From Jaminaea rosea (taxonomy: Eukaryota > Basidiomycota > Exobasidiomycetes > Microstromatales), in NCBI RefSeq assembly GCF_003144245.1, contig NW_020289975.1, forward strand, positions 310,001 through 374,000: 64,000 nucleotides of DNA, written 5' to 3'. Positions 10,597 through 20,298 of this stretch are shown here, piece by piece. Every line of letters starts with the position of its first letter. The stretch's first letter is position 1. Position numbers and translations under genes: made by a program. The notes under the pieces were generated by a model. The model made no database searches, was not told where the DNA came from, and was given only the letters and a program-made list of their open reading frames with translations.

Positions 10597-13500
10597 TCAA
10601 GCCCCAGCCGCCTTCTTCAAGAACATCTTCATCTTCCCCCTCCCACTACTGGCGGCCCCACCAATCGAAGAAGCCCGACTATCTGTGCTCCTCTCCCTGC
10701 GTTGCTTCTCCGCTTTGCCTCCGACGGCTCGACGGCTCGAACCCTCGGGCTCAGACAGGATCTCATCCTCTCGGTCTACCTCCGCATCACCTGCTGTGCT
10801 TGGGCTGGCCTGATGCGAGCCAAGGGAGCCATTCCCGCTACCTGTGCCACTACCGCCGCTTCCACCGCTGCCGCTTGTACGGCCGCGGGGAGACGCTGTC
10901 GATTGCTGTTGTTGATGAGCAGGGAAGAAGCTTCCTGCTGCTGCCGAGTGAGAGTGATCGACGCTGTTTCCCTCGCCAGGGGTCTGGAACCCCACATCCT
11001 CGGACACGGCGCTCCCTCTTCGCTCGTCAGCAATGTGGTCAAGTGGGGTGGCGGAACCTACGCCACCTGATGATGACGGTGGGACGTGCAGTAGAGAGCT
11101 GCTACTTGCTCCCAGGCTGGGCATCCCTCCACTACCAGATCCCGTGGAACCTGCGTCGGCGTTCTGAGCCGCAAATCGCCTCGCAGCCACCGAGCGCGGC
11201 GGCGGAGCTTCGGCCAGTACGCTGAGAACATGTTGGTTGACGGGGGTACGGGCTTCTTCCAGAGGTGAGAAGCCAGATAAGTCGTTTGGAGAGGCGGCCG
11301 TGGCACCGCTACTGCTGCGGATGTTGATGGGCTGAGACCCACGTCGACCTTGCCCAGCGGCCACGTCCACGACGTCGGTGTCAAGCGAGCGTTGAGGCTC
11401 TACGCTCTCCTCATCAATGGTCGAGTGGCGCGGCGAGGTAGAAACAAGCCTAGTGGCATTGCCATGAAGCGAGGACGCCACATTTTCGTCTTCGTCCATG
11501 GGGTCTCGCATGACTTCTTGCGACTCGTCCGCTGCTCCTGCCGGTGCTCCAGCGCCTCGAATGACGGCGGTACGATCCATTGCATCTGCAAGATCTTGCG
11601 CACCGTCGTCTCCCACAGCCGTGACCGGCCTGTCGAGCTGAAGTTGCTGACGCAGCCCGCTGGGTACGGACGGCGTGTTGGGAAGACCAGAGACGGCTGT
11701 CGTGTCTGGATTGGCGGCTGATGGAGAGTTAGTACGAGAGGCGCCAGCTGAGCCATCACCACCACCACTGCCATGTCCCTGCGAAGAAGACACCAGCAGC
11801 TCAGGCGGTCCGTCCGTGTGCCTATCGACCGCAGGCGTCTCTCCCTCGCCCTTTGCGCCTAATCTGTTCATCTCAGCCGCCTCCGCCTCCTTCAGCAAAG
11901 CATCCTGCCACTCCTCGTCCTGCTCCACATCCGCCTCCAAGTCTGCGAACGTCCTACATAACGGGCAAGAGAAGCCAGGATGATGCAGGTTGAGCAAGGG
12001 GCGGATGCACTTGTAGTGGAAGACGTGCGAGCAAGGGGCGATGAAAAGGGCTTGGCAGACTGTTACGCTGAACAGACAGATACAGCAGTCTGTCACGTTT
12101 ACTTGCTGTCGATTGGTGGGGAGGCTGCTTCCCGCAGCGGCGGCTGCAGCTGCGACAACGCCTGCGGCGTCTGAGGGCTTGGCTGGCGAAGAAATGGCGG
12201 CTGCGGGTGTTGGCAGCGGGGAGCCTTGTAGCGCACGCAGCTGGCGAAGAGCATTGATGTTGAATTGGTTGGCCTCCCGTTGCCATCCTCGGTTGAGCTC
12301 AACGCGGATCTTGACGCAGCGATAGATCTCCTCCGTTCCACCCTGATAGTCGACGCCCAGCTGTAGGATATCACCGTCCTTGACAGCAAAAGGTCTTGAC
12401 TCCACATTCGGGGCCGAGAGTCTGATATGGTTGAGGAAAGTGCCCGACGAGCTCTTGGTGTCTTTGATGAAGAATTTCCCGCCGGCCTCACACCAGAGCT
12501 CTGCGTGACCGCGGCTGACGACTTTACTCTTGAAGGCAATGCGAGCTGAATCGATGCGGCCGCCTCCACCAGCTGAGCTGGGCACCGCCCCACCTCTGTT
12601 GCCGGGACCAGAGCCGAAGGGCTGAGTCGATGTTGCTGCGGCCGCATTCATTGTTGCATGGACATCTTCGCCAGGCGCCGGAGCAGGAGTACGATCCGTG
12701 AAGCGACCGATCTTGACGGCTGGTATACCTTCGCGCAGGTCCCGCTCGATGGGCTCGAAGTGCAAAGATCGAGTGGCCTCGAGGTGTGGCACGAGTCTGA
12801 TGCGGTGGACACCAGCCTGCGGTGACGGGTTGGTACCATTTGATGAGGGCGCGGCTGCTGCTGACGATGATGAGGTAACATCGAGCGCCGGAAGTCCTTG
12901 CGCTGCGATGGCGCCCGGTAGACCATCGATAGCGTTCGTCTCAGCAGGCTGGCTGGGTAGCGCTCCACTTGCGGTCGAGATGTCGCGAGACGACGATGAC
13001 GCAGTAGAGCGAACATTGTTTGGTACACTCGACGAGGGCAACTGCGAGGTGACTGCAGACGCTCTCACAGCCGACTGCGAGTCCAGAGCGGCATTGGACG
13101 ACGATCTTGGTACGCCGTGCTGGCCCTGGCTGTATCGACGAAACATACGTCCAAATGCGCTGCCTCCTTCTCGATCTCTTGCTCCGCCCGCACCGTTACT
13201 GTTGCCATTGCCGGTGCCGCTGTGTGTCCTCGTCATCGAATGCATGGTGGGCTCGATGGGGCTGACGAGCTCCTCGGTCGATGATCCCGCCGCTGCGCCA
13301 GGTGATGAGGGAAAGTGTGGCCGGTTGCTAGCGTTGGTATCAAGGGGCAGCTGGCTTGAAGAGGATGAAAAGCGCCCGAGACCGAGACCAGGTCTAAGAG
13401 TGGTCCGCCGACGAGGAGAGGAGGGTTGCTGCTCGTCAAGGCCAGCAGCAGTGTTGCTTCCCGCCGTCGAGGTGTGTGGGCGATGGTTGCCTCTGCTGGT

Positions 13501-13635
13501 AAAAGGGTTATGCCGCTCAAAGAAGCCAGCAGCGATACCGGCTGGCGGGCTGTTTGCCGACGACGAGAGATTGGATGACGATCGAGATGTGACGGGCCTT
13601 GCGTCTGCGAAACCGCTCGTTGTAGCCCTGGACAT
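10597..13635 (-). CDS. FHA-RING E3 ubiquitin ligase, Dma1/Dma2 family, 1012 aa
   Basis: Phospho-peptide-guided ubiquitin ligase. Yeast and fission-yeast relatives act in the spindle checkpoint, septin and mitotic exit control. The first 270 residues are Ser/Pro-rich. An FHA domain spans about 277-450, with IGRFTDR at 309-315, the phospho-binding SRGH at 374-377 and SSSGTF at 395-400. A RING of C3HC4 type follows at 517-560 (CCIC, CSHVFH, C, CPLC). FHA followed by RING is the Dma signature, and KSKVVSRGHAELWC matches it closely. It differs from yeast Dma proteins in its length: a low-complexity insert of about 45 residues inside the FHA (about 316-362) and a disordered tail of about 440 residues ending KMFLKKAAGA. 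It is intronless, with its ATG at 13635. The basic C-terminus is unassigned. Confidence 0.9.
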   Translation of the reverse strand: MSRATTSGFADARPVTSRSSSNLSSSANSPPAGIAAGFFERHNPFTSRGNHRPHTSTAGSNTAAGLDEQQPSSPRRRTTLRPGLGLGRFSSSSSQLPLDTNASNRPHFPSSPGAAAGSSTEELVSPIEPTMHSMTRTHSGTGNGNSNGAGGARDREGGSAFGRMFRRYSQGQHGVPRSSSNAALDSQSAVRASAVTSQLPSSSVPNNVRSTASSSSRDISTASGALPSQPAETNAIDGLPGAIAAQGLPALDVTSSSSAAAAPSSNGTNPSPQAGVHRIRLVPHLEATRSLHFEPIERDLREGIPAVKIGRFTDRTPAPAPGEDVHATMNAAAATSTQPFGSGPGNRGGAVPSSAGGGGRIDSARIAFKSKVVSRGHAELWCEAGGKFFIKDTKSSSGTFLNHIRLSAPNVESRPFAVKDGDILQLGVDYQGGTEEIYRCVKIRVELNRGWQREANQFNINALRQLRALQGSPLPTPAAAISSPAKPSDAAGVVAAAAAAAGSSLPTNRQQVNVTDCCICLFSVTVCQALFIAPCSHVFHYKCIRPLLNLHHPGFSCPLCRTFADLEADVEQDEEWQDALLKEAEAAEMNRLGAKGEGETPAVDRHTDGPPELLVSSSQGHGSGGGDGSAGASRTNSPSAANPDTTAVSGLPNTPSVPSGLRQQLQLDRPVTAVGDDGAQDLADAMDRTAVIRGAGAPAGAADESQEVMRDPMDEDENVASSLHGNATRLVSTSPRHSTIDEESVEPQRSLDTDVVDVAAGQGRRGSQPINIRSSSGATAASPNDLSGFSPLEEARTPVNQHVLSVLAEAPPPRSVAARRFAAQNADAGSTGSGSGGMPSLGASSSSLLHVPPSSSGGVGSATPLDHIADERRGSAVSEDVGFQTPGEGNSVDHSHSAAAGSFFPAHQQQQSTASPRGRTSGSGGSGGSGTGSGNGSLGSHQASPSTAGDAEVDREDEILSEPEGSSRRAVGGKAEKQRRERSTDSRASSIGGAASSGRGKMKMFLKKAAGA

Positions 13636-15213
13636 ATGAATGCTCGATCAGCAAGCAATCCAGCTCAGTGATGTGGTGCAAAGTAGTGCACGATGCTGTT
13701 GCCTGCCGCTGATGATAGAGATGATGATGACGATGGTGATGAGGCAAAGAAGGTGCGGCCGAGGCAGAGCCAGATGATAGTTGCGAGCCTCTAGCTTTGA
13801 TGTCGTCGTCTTGCCGTCTTTGTCGCCGCCGAGTTGTGAGGCTCACACCACGCGGAGGCAGAGTGGTGCTCTCTCCTTGCTACTCGCCGTGGGGCAAGGA
13901 GGCAAAAGCCAAGGAAGCGCAACCGCGAGGCGGCGGCACAGCGTCGAGCGGCAGCAGCGGCAAACAGCAGCGGCCGGGGAAGGCAAGAGGGGAGGGAGCG
14001 GAGCTTGAGGCGCCGATGCTCGATGCTCGATGCTCCAGAACCAAAGCGGCGAGCAGCGAGCAGAGAGACTCAATCCGACGCACGCGATCCAGGCCAAAGG
14101 GCAGCCAGAATTGAGCAAACGAAGTTCGAGACGTTCCTGCAGGCAGGCGCGTGGGCTTGAATCTTGGTCAAAGCGCGATGATGACGACGATGACGGCGAT
14201 GAGGGCGATGACCACCTGCTCACTTTGATATGGTGCGAAACTCAAGCGACGACGCTGAAGAGCGAAAGACCAGAGCCGCTGCCTCGGAAGCAATGCCCAG
14301 GTGATCCTGATGGGAGTATGGCAAACGGGAGAGTGAATGATGGGCAAAGGGGATAGGGGGGCCCGGGCTCAAAGGGTTTCAAAGTTTGCGGCATCAATCC
14401 TGCGCGGTCGTAGTTCACCAACGATGGGAGGCAAGGGCAAGGGCCGCACATGGCTTCTCGATAGGATTGTAAAGGCGGCGGCATTGATGAGCCTGTGTCA
14501 CGTCGCTCAATCGCCGCGGCAAAAAGGTGGGTGTGGCTCAGCAAGCACGCGTCGAAGCCAGCGACAGCCAAGATCGAAGGAGCTGGGGTTTCCTCAGGAA
14601 GAAATGACGATTCAGGCGATTGCGGAGATATCATGCTACACTGACGAGCGTAGATTGAGCTCTCCCTTCTCCTGTGCCATCGTCGTCGACTGGTCATTGT
14701 CCCCCGACTTGGCCCCGCTTTTGCTTGCTGTTGTTCTCCATGTCGACTCGCGGCGCCACACCTGGCCCGCCGTGCAGGCTTGCAGCTCGCTCTCACGCGA
14801 GAGAGGGGCACGGCGTTCCGCCGAGATATCTCAGAGCGAGAAGTGTTGATTGATTCCAATTTGCCCGTGGATCGTAGCCACCCTCTTTGTCCTAATACAA
14901 CTCTCCATCATCTCCCTTCGACCCAACCCCACTGTGTCGCTCTTTTAAACGTCTCTGGGCTGCGATCTGAGTGTCAAAGCAGAGCAGAGCAGAGCAGAGC
15001 CGGCTGGCTGGCGTTCGCCGATACCCCAGTCACTCGCCGCTCCTCCTTTTGCCTAGGCTCGCGACATCGGGCGCTCATCGCGACAGATAGCGCTCGTCAC
15101 CCCATAGACCACATCGACATCGTCAAGCGGCTGTCGCAAGCGACATCGACTCTCATTCTCTTGTGACGCTCGCTCGGTCGTCCATCTCACCATCCTCACA
15201 GTCATCCAGCACC
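13636..15213. promoter_or_regulatory. Divergent 1.6-kb intergenic region
   Basis: Longest gene-free stretch of the window, shared upstream region of the DMA1-like gene and the J-domain gene. It holds GATGAC-rich simple sequence around 14175-14215 and a pentanucleotide tract at 14981-15000. Open frames here (for example 14242-14859, minus) lack domain signatures. The size suggests extended regulation or long leaders for one or both genes, which is inference. Confidence 0.5.
14981..15000. repeat. (AGAGC)4 microsatellite
   Basis: Four perfect AGAGC units, preceded by a partial unit, in the leader region of the J-domain gene. Confidence 0.9.
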
Positions 15214-16770
15214 ATGTTCGTCGCTTCGAATCTCTACAGATATGGTGAGTTGCGGCGCTGCGGTGGTCAGCAAAGGATGTGTGAGCTCACCGTCTCTCTA
15301 TCTTTGACTCTTCTCGTAGCCACCGGCGGCCCCTCATCCTCATCACCGGCGGCGCATGAGCCCGATCCTCTGAACAGTCGCGTCAAGCGACATCCGAAAC
15401 GCAACAACTCACAACGAACAGCCAATGGCCCTGGCACTCGTCCTAGGAAGGCCTCTAACTTATCTCCTGCTGATGTCGCCGCCGCGTCCCTCGATCCTCC
15501 TCCTTCATACGCAAGTGTCGCGTCTGGCTCCACCCAAGCTGAAAAGCAGCAAGCCAACGAAGCCAAGATAGCGATCATTTCACAGCTTCTCCGCGAGGAG
15601 GATCTCTACAAGCTTCTCGGCGTAAAGCGCAACGCCAAACAGGACGAGATCCGTCGTGGCTTCCTCAATAGAAGTCGATCTTGCCATCCGGACAAATTTC
15701 CCAATTATGCCCCTGCGACTTCGGCCTTCCAGAAAGTCAGCTTCGCGTATGAGACGCTGAGCAAGCCGAGCAGCAGGAGGATGTACGATGTCAGTGGGAG
15801 AACGGACTTTGCTGCTGCGATGAACACCGGCAGCGATAGCTCAGAGGGAGGCACTGCGGCCGGTGGTGGACTGGCAGGGGACGACACGCTCAACTCGGTT
15901 CTCTACTCGGTCTTTTGCGAGTTCATGGAAGGGGACTTTGAGATGATCCGAGTTCTGGTCAATGCGCTGAACGACAGCGGCAACTCCAGTAACAACTCTA
16001 CCAGCCAGCTAGGAGAAGACGCAATCGACAGCATCGAAGCAGCGTTTACGCGGCTCCGCGAAATCATGCTGGCAGGGAAACGTTACCTATCCATCATCCG
16101 CTTTGAACTCATCAGGCTCTACGAGATCCAGCATTCGCTGAGGCAGCTGTCTTACTTCAATATCACGGGCAGGCTCAAGCTGACGCTGCAGCTCGCGAGG
16201 GTCACGATCAATATCCCTTTGGCCATTGATACGGCTATGAAGACGCCGAATGCTAGGGATGGAGCTGTACCGAGTAACGGACAGGGGAGCAACGGGACGC
16301 CACAGGATTATGAAGAAGACGATAGCAGCAGTAGCGATGAGGAGGAGGAAGATGGTGCCACACGATCCCGCCGTCAGAGAGGCCGGCCAGACCGTACCCG
16401 CGCGGCAGCCTCATCAGACGACTTTGGCGTCGCCCCCGAAGATGACGACGACGAAGCGGGGAGCGACAGCAACGAGTGGTCAGAAACGCGCGCAGAGGAG
16501 CAAGCCCGTCAACGTCGTAAAGCGAAGCGTGCTAGGCGTCGTGCTGCCAGGAGGGAGAGGAGGGCGAAGCTACGCAACGGCAGCAGCAGTGGGACGTCCC
16601 ACGAGGAGGCTCAAAGTGGGGACGTACCGCAGAACGCTGCATTGCAGAGGAGAGGCTTGCTGCCCAATTCGGCCGTCGGGCTTCTCAAGGGCGTCGTGAG
16701 GGTGCTGGAGGCCAGTGAGGCTTGGGTGCCCGGTTCGACGTCGAACTCAGCGAGGGGCAGTGATGACTGA
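15214..16770 (+). CDS. J-domain (DnaJ/Hsp40, class C) protein, 493 aa
   Basis: Hsp70 co-chaperone by its J-domain at about residues 105-180, with the essential HPD at 133-135 (CHPDKFPNY) and helix I EEDLYKLLGVKRNAKQDEI. There is no Gly/Phe or zinc region, so it is class C. A central helical part at about 205-330 shows no known domain to me. The tail has acidic runs, then Arg/Lys-rich runs (RRKAKRARRRAARRERR). The exons are 15214-15244 and 15320-16770. The intron is 75 nt with a GTGAGT donor and CGTAG acceptor, and it is a multiple of three with no stop. The start MFVASNLYRY is the first ATG before that intron; the open frame before it uses no ATG. The client and compartment are unknown, and the basic tail could suit nuclear or ribosome association. 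Confidence 0.8.
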   Translation: MFVASNLYRYGELRRCGGQQRMCELTVSLSLTLLVATGGPSSSSPAAHEPDPLNSRVKRHPKRNNSQRTANGPGTRPRKASNLSPADVAAASLDPPPSYASVASGSTQAEKQQANEAKIAIISQLLREEDLYKLLGVKRNAKQDEIRRGFLNRSRSCHPDKFPNYAPATSAFQKVSFAYETLSKPSSRRMYDVSGRTDFAAAMNTGSDSSEGGTAAGGGLAGDDTLNSVLYSVFCEFMEGDFEMIRVLVNALNDSGNSSNNSTSQLGEDAIDSIEAAFTRLREIMLAGKRYLSIIRFELIRLYEIQHSLRQLSYFNITGRLKLTLQLARVTINIPLAIDTAMKTPNARDGAVPSNGQGSNGTPQDYEEDDSSSSDEEEEDGATRSRRQRGRPDRTRAAASSDDFGVAPEDDDDEAGSDSNEWSETRAEEQARQRRKAKRARRRAARRERRAKLRNGSSSGTSHEEAQSGDVPQNAALQRRGLLPNSAVGLLKGVVRVLEASEAWVPGSTSNSARGSDD

Positions 16771-17018
16771 GACTGCAGGGATGGAGGTGAAAGAGCGGCA
16801 GACTAGTTACGGAGGAGCATTGTTTCAACTTTCTTGATACCCTTCTACGCCTTCCTTCGCCCACGAGCGACAGAGGCTCCTATATCCTTCATATACAGCC
16901 GATCACCGTCTTCGGGGTGGCTCATGCTTGCAAAATCTCATGATGACGCTGTTCCTGACTCCTCCCTTGTGCAATGATGGCACTGGTATTACAATTGACT
17001 TGCAGCTGTTACTAGCTA

Positions 17019-17822
17019 CTACTCCTCGCCAACTTCTGCCGCCTCAGCTTGCAGATCAGTCATCTCAGCCCTAACTTCGACTAGCAGCTCCGCAATCCGC
17101 CCCTTACGCAGCTCCTCAATCCCTGCGGTCAAGGAGGCAATCCCCTCTTCTACACTGTTGCCCTCGCCAGGTCCGCCAACCTCATCCTGACCGTTCGTGG
17201 GCCCCGCCAGCACTTTCCTTGCCTCTTCATCTCCCTGAGTGACCAGCACCCGTCTGACCTGATCCCTCTTTACCACTTTGCGCAACACCTCATTCTCAGC
17301 CTCCTGCACTCCATCCACCATCCTGGCCAAATCTGGCCTCGCGAAGCTCTCATTATGCCTCAGTTCAAGGGAGAGGGAGCGCGTCTCGTGCGCGCAATCC
17401 AGCAGACCGGTGGTGACTAGGGATACGATGCGACTGATGAGGTTGTCTGAAGAAAGGGGGACCGTAGTGGTGGCGTAGTGACCCTCACCTGATACGGGGG
17501 CATGATCCCCGTTTGCGTGATGGCCGTTTGTTGTGGGCGCAGCGGCCTCGTCCTCATTGAGGTCGACACCTCGCTCCTTCTGCTCCTGCTTAGCTTTGAG
17601 ATGTCCCTCCATTGCCTCCTCGTACTCCTTCCATAGGGATACCCTTCGATCCTGCGTTGCCATGAATGTCTTTAGGACGGAGAGAAGGTCTTTTGGTGGA
17701 GGCGGGAAGCGTTCTTCATCCGTGAGCGGGCGACCATTGAAGAGGCGAGGGTCTGATCTCGACGTCTGTTGGCCAGCGACAGCTGCGGATGAGGATGTTG
17801 GGGGAGAATCGGCACTTGGCAT
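17019..17822 (-). CDS. REX1B-like (required-for-excision 1-B domain) protein, 267 aa
   Basis: The central part resembles the REX1B DNA-repair domain family, named for a Chlamydomonas excision-repair gene. A first helix, LLSVLKTFMATQDRRVSLW with the following EYEEAMEGHL, is followed after an acidic linker by a second helical block. That block includes the family-like stretch RPDLARMVDGVQEAENEVLR at about residues 185-205. The predicted protein is helical and has no catalytic motif. The ATG at 17822 (MPSADSPP) is chosen because it lies just before the conserved part. The frame is open further upstream to 18038, but that part overlaps the shared promoter and looks non-coding. The gene diverges from the hydroxy-acid oxidase gene with 249 bp between starts. 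The family assignment is from pattern memory and moderately sure; the molecular function is not established. Confidence 0.6.
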   Translation of the reverse strand: MPSADSPPTSSSAAVAGQQTSRSDPRLFNGRPLTDEERFPPPPKDLLSVLKTFMATQDRRVSLWKEYEEAMEGHLKAKQEQKERGVDLNEDEAAAPTTNGHHANGDHAPVSGEGHYATTTVPLSSDNLISRIVSLVTTGLLDCAHETRSLSLELRHNESFARPDLARMVDGVQEAENEVLRKVVKRDQVRRVLVTQGDEEARKVLAGPTNGQDEVGGPGEGNSVEEGIASLTAGIEELRKGRIAELLVEVRAEMTDLQAEAAEVGEE

Positions 17823-18071
17823 CTTGATAATTGTGCTCCTTGGTGTGCAGAGAAGGGACGCGCAAGTGTTGCTTTCGAGGTTTTGCTCAGCCGTGCGATC
17901 TTGCAGCAGTCGAAAAAGACTTGACGACGCGGGCACGGACTCGGCAGACCGGCAGTCGATGGGTGCTTCCCCGCACGCACAGACGGTGACGGCCATCGAA
18001 GCCGGACCCTGGAGCGACCTTGTCCTCTGGCCTCTCACCCAAACCGCACAACTACTGATTCATTGCCCAGC

Positions 18072-19547
18072 ATGAGCAACAAGGTGAGCTGAGAGTGCTT
18101 GGGAATTGCAAGCTGGAGCTCTCTCTGAACACTTGAACTCGCCTCACCATCCGCCAGTCAGGCTACATGCGCCAGATCTACCTCGAAGGGCTCATCTCCA
18201 ACCGATCGCCCACCTTTACCACAAGCACGGGCTCAGTCCTCGAATCAGCAGCCCGCGAGAAGCTGTCACCGGAGGCATACGCCTATGTAGCCGGATCTGC
18301 CTCATCGGAGAGCACCTCGCATAACAATCGTGCTGCACTCGATTCATGGCAGATTGTTCCCCGCATGCTCGGTGGAGTCGACGTGGCTGAATTTGATGGG
18401 TCCACGACACTATTCGGAGGGAAGAAGTACCAGACGCCAATCATTGTTTCGCCGATTGGGGTCCAATCCCAGCTGAACACTGATGAGGCAGACCTTGCAA
18501 CAGCTCGCGCCGCAGCAGAGCTAGAGGTGCCCTTCTGCCTCAGTAGCGCGGGAGATCGCACGATTGAGCAAGTGAGCGAACAGGTGGACTTCACGAACCC
18601 AGTAGGGGACGAGGAGGGGGGATCAGAGGCGTGGTTCCAGCTCTACTGGCCTTCGGACGATAAGCTGGCAGAGTCCATTGTCAAGCGAGCAAAAGCGGCA
18701 GGGTACACTGCTTTGGTCGTGACGCTGGATACGTGGTGGGTAGACGGGCGCGACACTGTGCTGATCTCGTTCGTGTGCTCACTCCTCATCCCTGCTCTGC
18801 CACCAGGATCCTCGGATGGCGTCCTCGCGACCTAGACCAAGCTTACAATCCCTTCCTGCGTGGTCAAGGGCTCGCCCAGCTCCTCTCCGACCCTTACTTC
18901 ATCGCCACGTACTGCCCGGACGGGAAGCTCCCCTCCAAAGAGCACGACAACGACGCCTTCCTGCAAGTGTGCGCTACCGCCGTCTCCCTTCTCAATCCGG
19001 GCATCTCACGCTCCTGGTCTGAACTGCGCACCCTGCGTGAGCTCTGGGGTGAGGACAGGCCACTCCTGCTCAAAGGGATCCAGAGCCCCCTCGATGCGCA
19101 GAGAGGGTTGGAGGAAGGCGTGGATGGGATCGTTGTAAGCAACCATGGAGGAAGACAGGTCGATGGTGCGGTGGGTGCGCTGCAGGCCTTGCCTACTATT
19201 GCAGCCATGTGTAGGCAGAGGGGCAAGACATGTATTTTCGATTCAGGGGTCAGAACAGGAGCCGACGTATTCAAGGCGCTTGCACTGGGTGAGTGCAACG
19301 ACACTGGCTCGCGGTCATGGGACTCTCATGCTGATCCTCGTCTCGTCTCATCTCATCGCTAGGCGCTCACGCAGTCGGCATCGGTCGCCCTTGGGCGTGG
19401 GGCTTGGCCCTCGAAGGGCAAGAAGGGGTATCCAAGGTGCTCAAGGGCATCTTGGCCGACTTTGAGCTCTGTGCTGCCTTGGCGGGGTGCAAGAGCGCGG
19501 GAGAGATCGGGAGGCATATGCTCGTGAAGAGGGGGGAGAACCTTTGA
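18072..19547 (+). CDS. FMN-dependent 2-hydroxy-acid oxidase/dehydrogenase (lactate 2-monooxygenase-like), 418 aa
   Basis: Flavin TIM-barrel enzyme oxidising an L-2-hydroxy acid such as lactate. Four exons, 18072-18083, 18158-18735, 18807-19288 and 19363-19547, restore the family sequence at each junction. The second junction makes [15 protein letters not shown] and the third [15 protein letters not shown]. The catalytic pair is visible in [10 protein letters not shown], His310 and Arg313. The FMN phosphate-binding motif [18 protein letters not shown] lies downstream. The N-terminal signature [15 protein letters not shown] and the overall length of about 400 fit the lactate 2-monooxygenase-like fungal branch. 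There is no cytochrome b5 heme domain, so it is not a cytochrome b2. No mitochondrial presequence or SKL-type C-terminus is seen, so the enzyme is probably cytosolic. The first exon encodes only MSNK. The exact substrate is uncertain. Confidence 0.9.
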
Positions 19548-19746
19548 TGCCGAAGTGCTAGCCCGTACGCCTGCTCAATTCTCCTCTCGCAGCTCCGTCA
19601 GTATCATGCGATATGCGACCGTATCCCGGCGATACAGCTTCGTGTGGGTGTGATCGTGAGAATGTATTGGTCAAGTGGGACAGAATACAGTGAAGGCGTG
19701 GCGAGCCTCAGATAGGACAGCCGAAGGCTCGTGGTGTCGAGACCGT

Positions 19747-20298
19747 TTAACGGTACTGTGTGGTGAGAAGAGGGTGGATGTGGTCAGCCGACAACATTCG
19801 GGCCTCAATGGATACGCAGAAACAGGAGGGGAGGAGGACCAGGGAGCAGCGACTGATCACGAGGACGGGACGTTCTGTCCACGCAGTAGCTCAATATGTC
19901 GTGCGACAAGGCGAGTGACCGCCATGGCCCGCACAGCTGACGTGCAGCGATGGCGACGGCACAGCTCTGCCCATGATCGCGACATCGGCTACCTGAACAC
20001 CATGTCTGCCTGTTGTGCTAATCACAGGGATATCCCGCTGTGATGTCCAGCCATCTCCGACATTCCCTCGTTGCACCCTGTCCCGACCCTTCTCCCACAG
20101 TCCCACCCTTCTGCACTGTCTCGCACGCCAACTCACCTTGACGAAGCCAATGAGGTGAGCCTTCTCACGGAAAGCCTGACGGCCGATGTTGAGGCCGTAC
20201 TTGCGGATGAGACCGTTGTTGTTGCCGGTAACACGGCAGGCGCGAGAGCCCTTGCCGTACTGGCGGGGGTGGCTGAACCAAACGTCGGCGTGGGTCAT
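19747..20298 (-). CDS. RPS29: Small-subunit ribosomal protein uS14 (S29), 56 aa
   Basis: Component of the 40S head near the decoding region. Exon 1 (20137-20298) encodes 54 residues from [19 protein letters not shown] to GFVK. A 381-nt intron (donor GTGAGT, acceptor CACAG) leads to a 9-nt exon 2 (19747-19755) that supplies the usual ending Tyr-Arg-stop. The total of 56 residues is exactly the family length. The oddity is the zinc site: eukaryotic S29 normally has cysteines at 21, 24, 39 and 42, whereas here only C21 remains and the others are T24, G39 and A42. The fold-defining [10 protein letters not shown] and FREKA segments are intact, so this looks like a functional zinc-free form. The intron is several times longer than any other in the window. 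The gene is head-to-head with RPS20. Confidence 0.92.

Noticed and set aside
14242-14859. 205-residue open frame on the minus strand in the 1.6-kb gap
   Set aside because: No family signature and lies in a likely promoter/leader region with simple sequence.
17823-18038. N-terminal extension of the REX1B-like gene
   Set aside because: Would overlap most of the 249-bp divergent promoter, and the residues do not resemble the family; the ATG at 17822 is preferred.
19756-20136. snoRNA inside the RPS29 intron
   Set aside because: No C-box RTGATGA paired with a CTGA D-box at suitable spacing, and no clear H/ACA hairpins by eye; left as an open question in the findings.
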